From IMG/VR virus record IMGVR_UViG_3300037070_001539, positions 1 to 28,184 of that record: 28,184 nt of DNA; one strand, written 5' to 3'. The position numbers were made by a program, and so were the translations under genes. This DNA is from a virus. Positions 27,217 to 28,184 of the stretch are shown piece after piece. Numbering within the stretch: the stretch's first letter is position 1; every line of letters begins with the position of its first letter. Below the pieces are notes generated by a model that was given only the letters and a program-made list of their open reading frames with translations, made no database searches and was not told the origin of the DNA.

Positions 27217-28184
27217 TTACTCAGGAGGTTCTTGGTCGGGGAGCCAGTACATCGTGGTGTTGCCTCGTCCGCCTCCCTTCTTCGAGAGAACGAGCTTGGC
27301 ACGGAGCAGGCGATTACCAATGGTTGAAATGTCCTGCCGCGTCCGTCCCATCGATGTGATCATCTCAGCACTGGTAGATGGACCGGACTGCGCGAGGAAG
27401 TCGAGGAACGTCTGTTCCTTCGCGCTGACTGTGGTGCTATCCTCGAACTCAACGGAGTAGGAGTAATCCTTCGTGCTGTCGATATGGAACTTGAGGCGCA
27501 GTCCCCGGCCAGATGGAGCTGCCTTGAACTCTCGTTCAACCAGTACCGACGTGATCTGCTTCTCTTCGTCCTCACCGTCGGGGATGATCGGCATGACGTG
27601 GAGTGCAGATTCGAGCCAGGCATGGAAGGCGAACGACCCGTACATGTGCTCGGCGAATCGCTCCCCGTTCTCGCTCTTGCCCTTGTTCCAGTGGTGGACG
27701 ATCGCTACTGCGCAACCGAACTCTTCGCGCCACATCTTGATGGACTGGAGAACTGCCGAGACCTCAACTCCCTTGTACTCATCCACCCCCTGTGGGAGAA
27801 GAACAATGAGCGGGTCGAGGATGACCATGATCGGGTTGATTTCTGCGATCAACCTCCGTACCTGGGCTACCTTCTCGGTGCTGCCGAGGTTGAAGCCCTG
27901 GAGGTTGATGATGTGCAGCGGCCACTCAGGATACTCAATTTCAACGAGGTCAGAACGGGCTGTCTTCAGAACTGGGAGCATGCCCTTGTTCTTGGCGATC
28001 AGTCGGATTCTTTCTTGGAGTACCGAAGTAGGATCTTCCTCTTGGATGAGCAGTACAGGACCCGTTCGCCCGACTCCATATCGACCCAGAAATGGAACCC
28101 CCGACACCACCGAGAGTGCCAGATCAAGCGCAATCCATGTCTTATAAGATTTCGACCTCCCGGAGATAAAGCCGACCGAACCTT
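27217..28184 (-). CDS. RepA/KaiC-like replicative ATPase (partial, 5' end beyond window)
   Basis: The frame is open to the window edge, so the true start lies beyond 28184; an internal GTG at 28110 would remove the ATP site. The first visible residues hold a Walker A, GFISGRSKSYKTWIALDLAL. Next come a RecA-fold core with GPVLLIQEEDP, a Walker B-like IMVILDPLIVLLP and VAIVHHWNKGKS, then a winged-helix-like end (GPSTSAEMITSMGRTRQDIS). This layout matches the RepA/AAA_25 family of hexameric helicase ATPases used in plasmid and phage replication. It overlaps no neighbour; its stop is 5 bp before the next promoter. Confidence 0.88.
   Translation of the reverse strand, partial: GSVGFISGRSKSYKTWIALDLALSVVSGVPFLGRYGVGRTGPVLLIQEEDPTSVLQERIRLIAKNKGMLPVLKTARSDLVEIEYPEWPLHIINLQGFNLGSTEKVAQVRRLIAEINPIMVILDPLIVLLPQGVDEYKGVEVSAVLQSIKMWREEFGCAVAIVHHWNKGKSENGERFAEHMYGSFAFHAWLESALHVMPIIPDGEDEEKQITSVLVEREFKAAPSGRGLRLKFHIDSTKDYSYSVEFEDSTTVSAKEQTFLDFLAQSGPSTSAEMITSMGRTRQDISTIGNRLLRAKLVLSKKGGGRGNTTMYWLPDQEPPE

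Overview
The window is part of a tailed double-stranded DNA phage genome (or a prophage or contig carrying one). Every gene I can support is on the minus strand, so the genes are transcribed from high to low coordinates. A large terminase, portal, MuF-like protein, capsid protease and Mu gpT-like major capsid protein in canonical order identify it as Caudoviricetes. Composition is moderately GC-rich. Promoters are consensus sigma-70 type, and many genes are tiny and joined by ATGA or TAATG overlaps. RuvB-like and DUF3846-type proteins fit a phage of an actinobacterium or similar host, but the host is an inference. There is no integrase, tRNA or CRISPR array in the window.

Virion module (1-13334). 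A late-type promoter (13305-13334) precedes a DNA-binding protein, a terminase small subunit candidate, TerL, a beta-helix protein, portal, MuF-like protein, two small proteins sharing a paralogous domain, protease/scaffold, a decoration-type protein and the major capsid protein. These are followed by a 1020-residue enzyme (GT2, TPR, methyltransferase and GT-B domains in one chain) and two structural or tail-like proteins, the last cut by the window edge. The glycosyltransferase in the head operon suggests that the phage glycosylates or otherwise modifies its own virion.

Regulatory region (13335-15520). This contains inverted repeats, two intrinsic terminators, a conspicuously GC-rich gene for a basic-tailed DNA-binding protein, a 50-bp-period pair of CGTTACG inverted repeats, a dispersed GATGCTGAGG repeat family and an AT-rich palindrome. 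It ends with a gene for an acidic-tailed HTH protein. It is the best candidate for a replication origin and/or packaging and control region.

Early modules (15554-28184). These are stacked operons, each starting at a near-perfect sigma-70 promoter located just after the stop codon of the operon upstream. Three promoters are copies of one module (TTTATAAC-N6-TTGACA-N17-TATAAT/TATATT), each followed at about +1 by a GACGG/CCGTC inverted repeat. The operons carry many short unknown proteins, a tiny membrane protein, a RuvB-like AAA+ helicase, a winged-helix regulator, an orphan C5 cytosine methyltransferase and several cysteine-knuckle proteins. At the right edge is a RepA/KaiC-like replicative ATPase, truncated by the window. 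A 64-nt, almost fully paired hairpin sits in the gap between the methyltransferase and the regulator.
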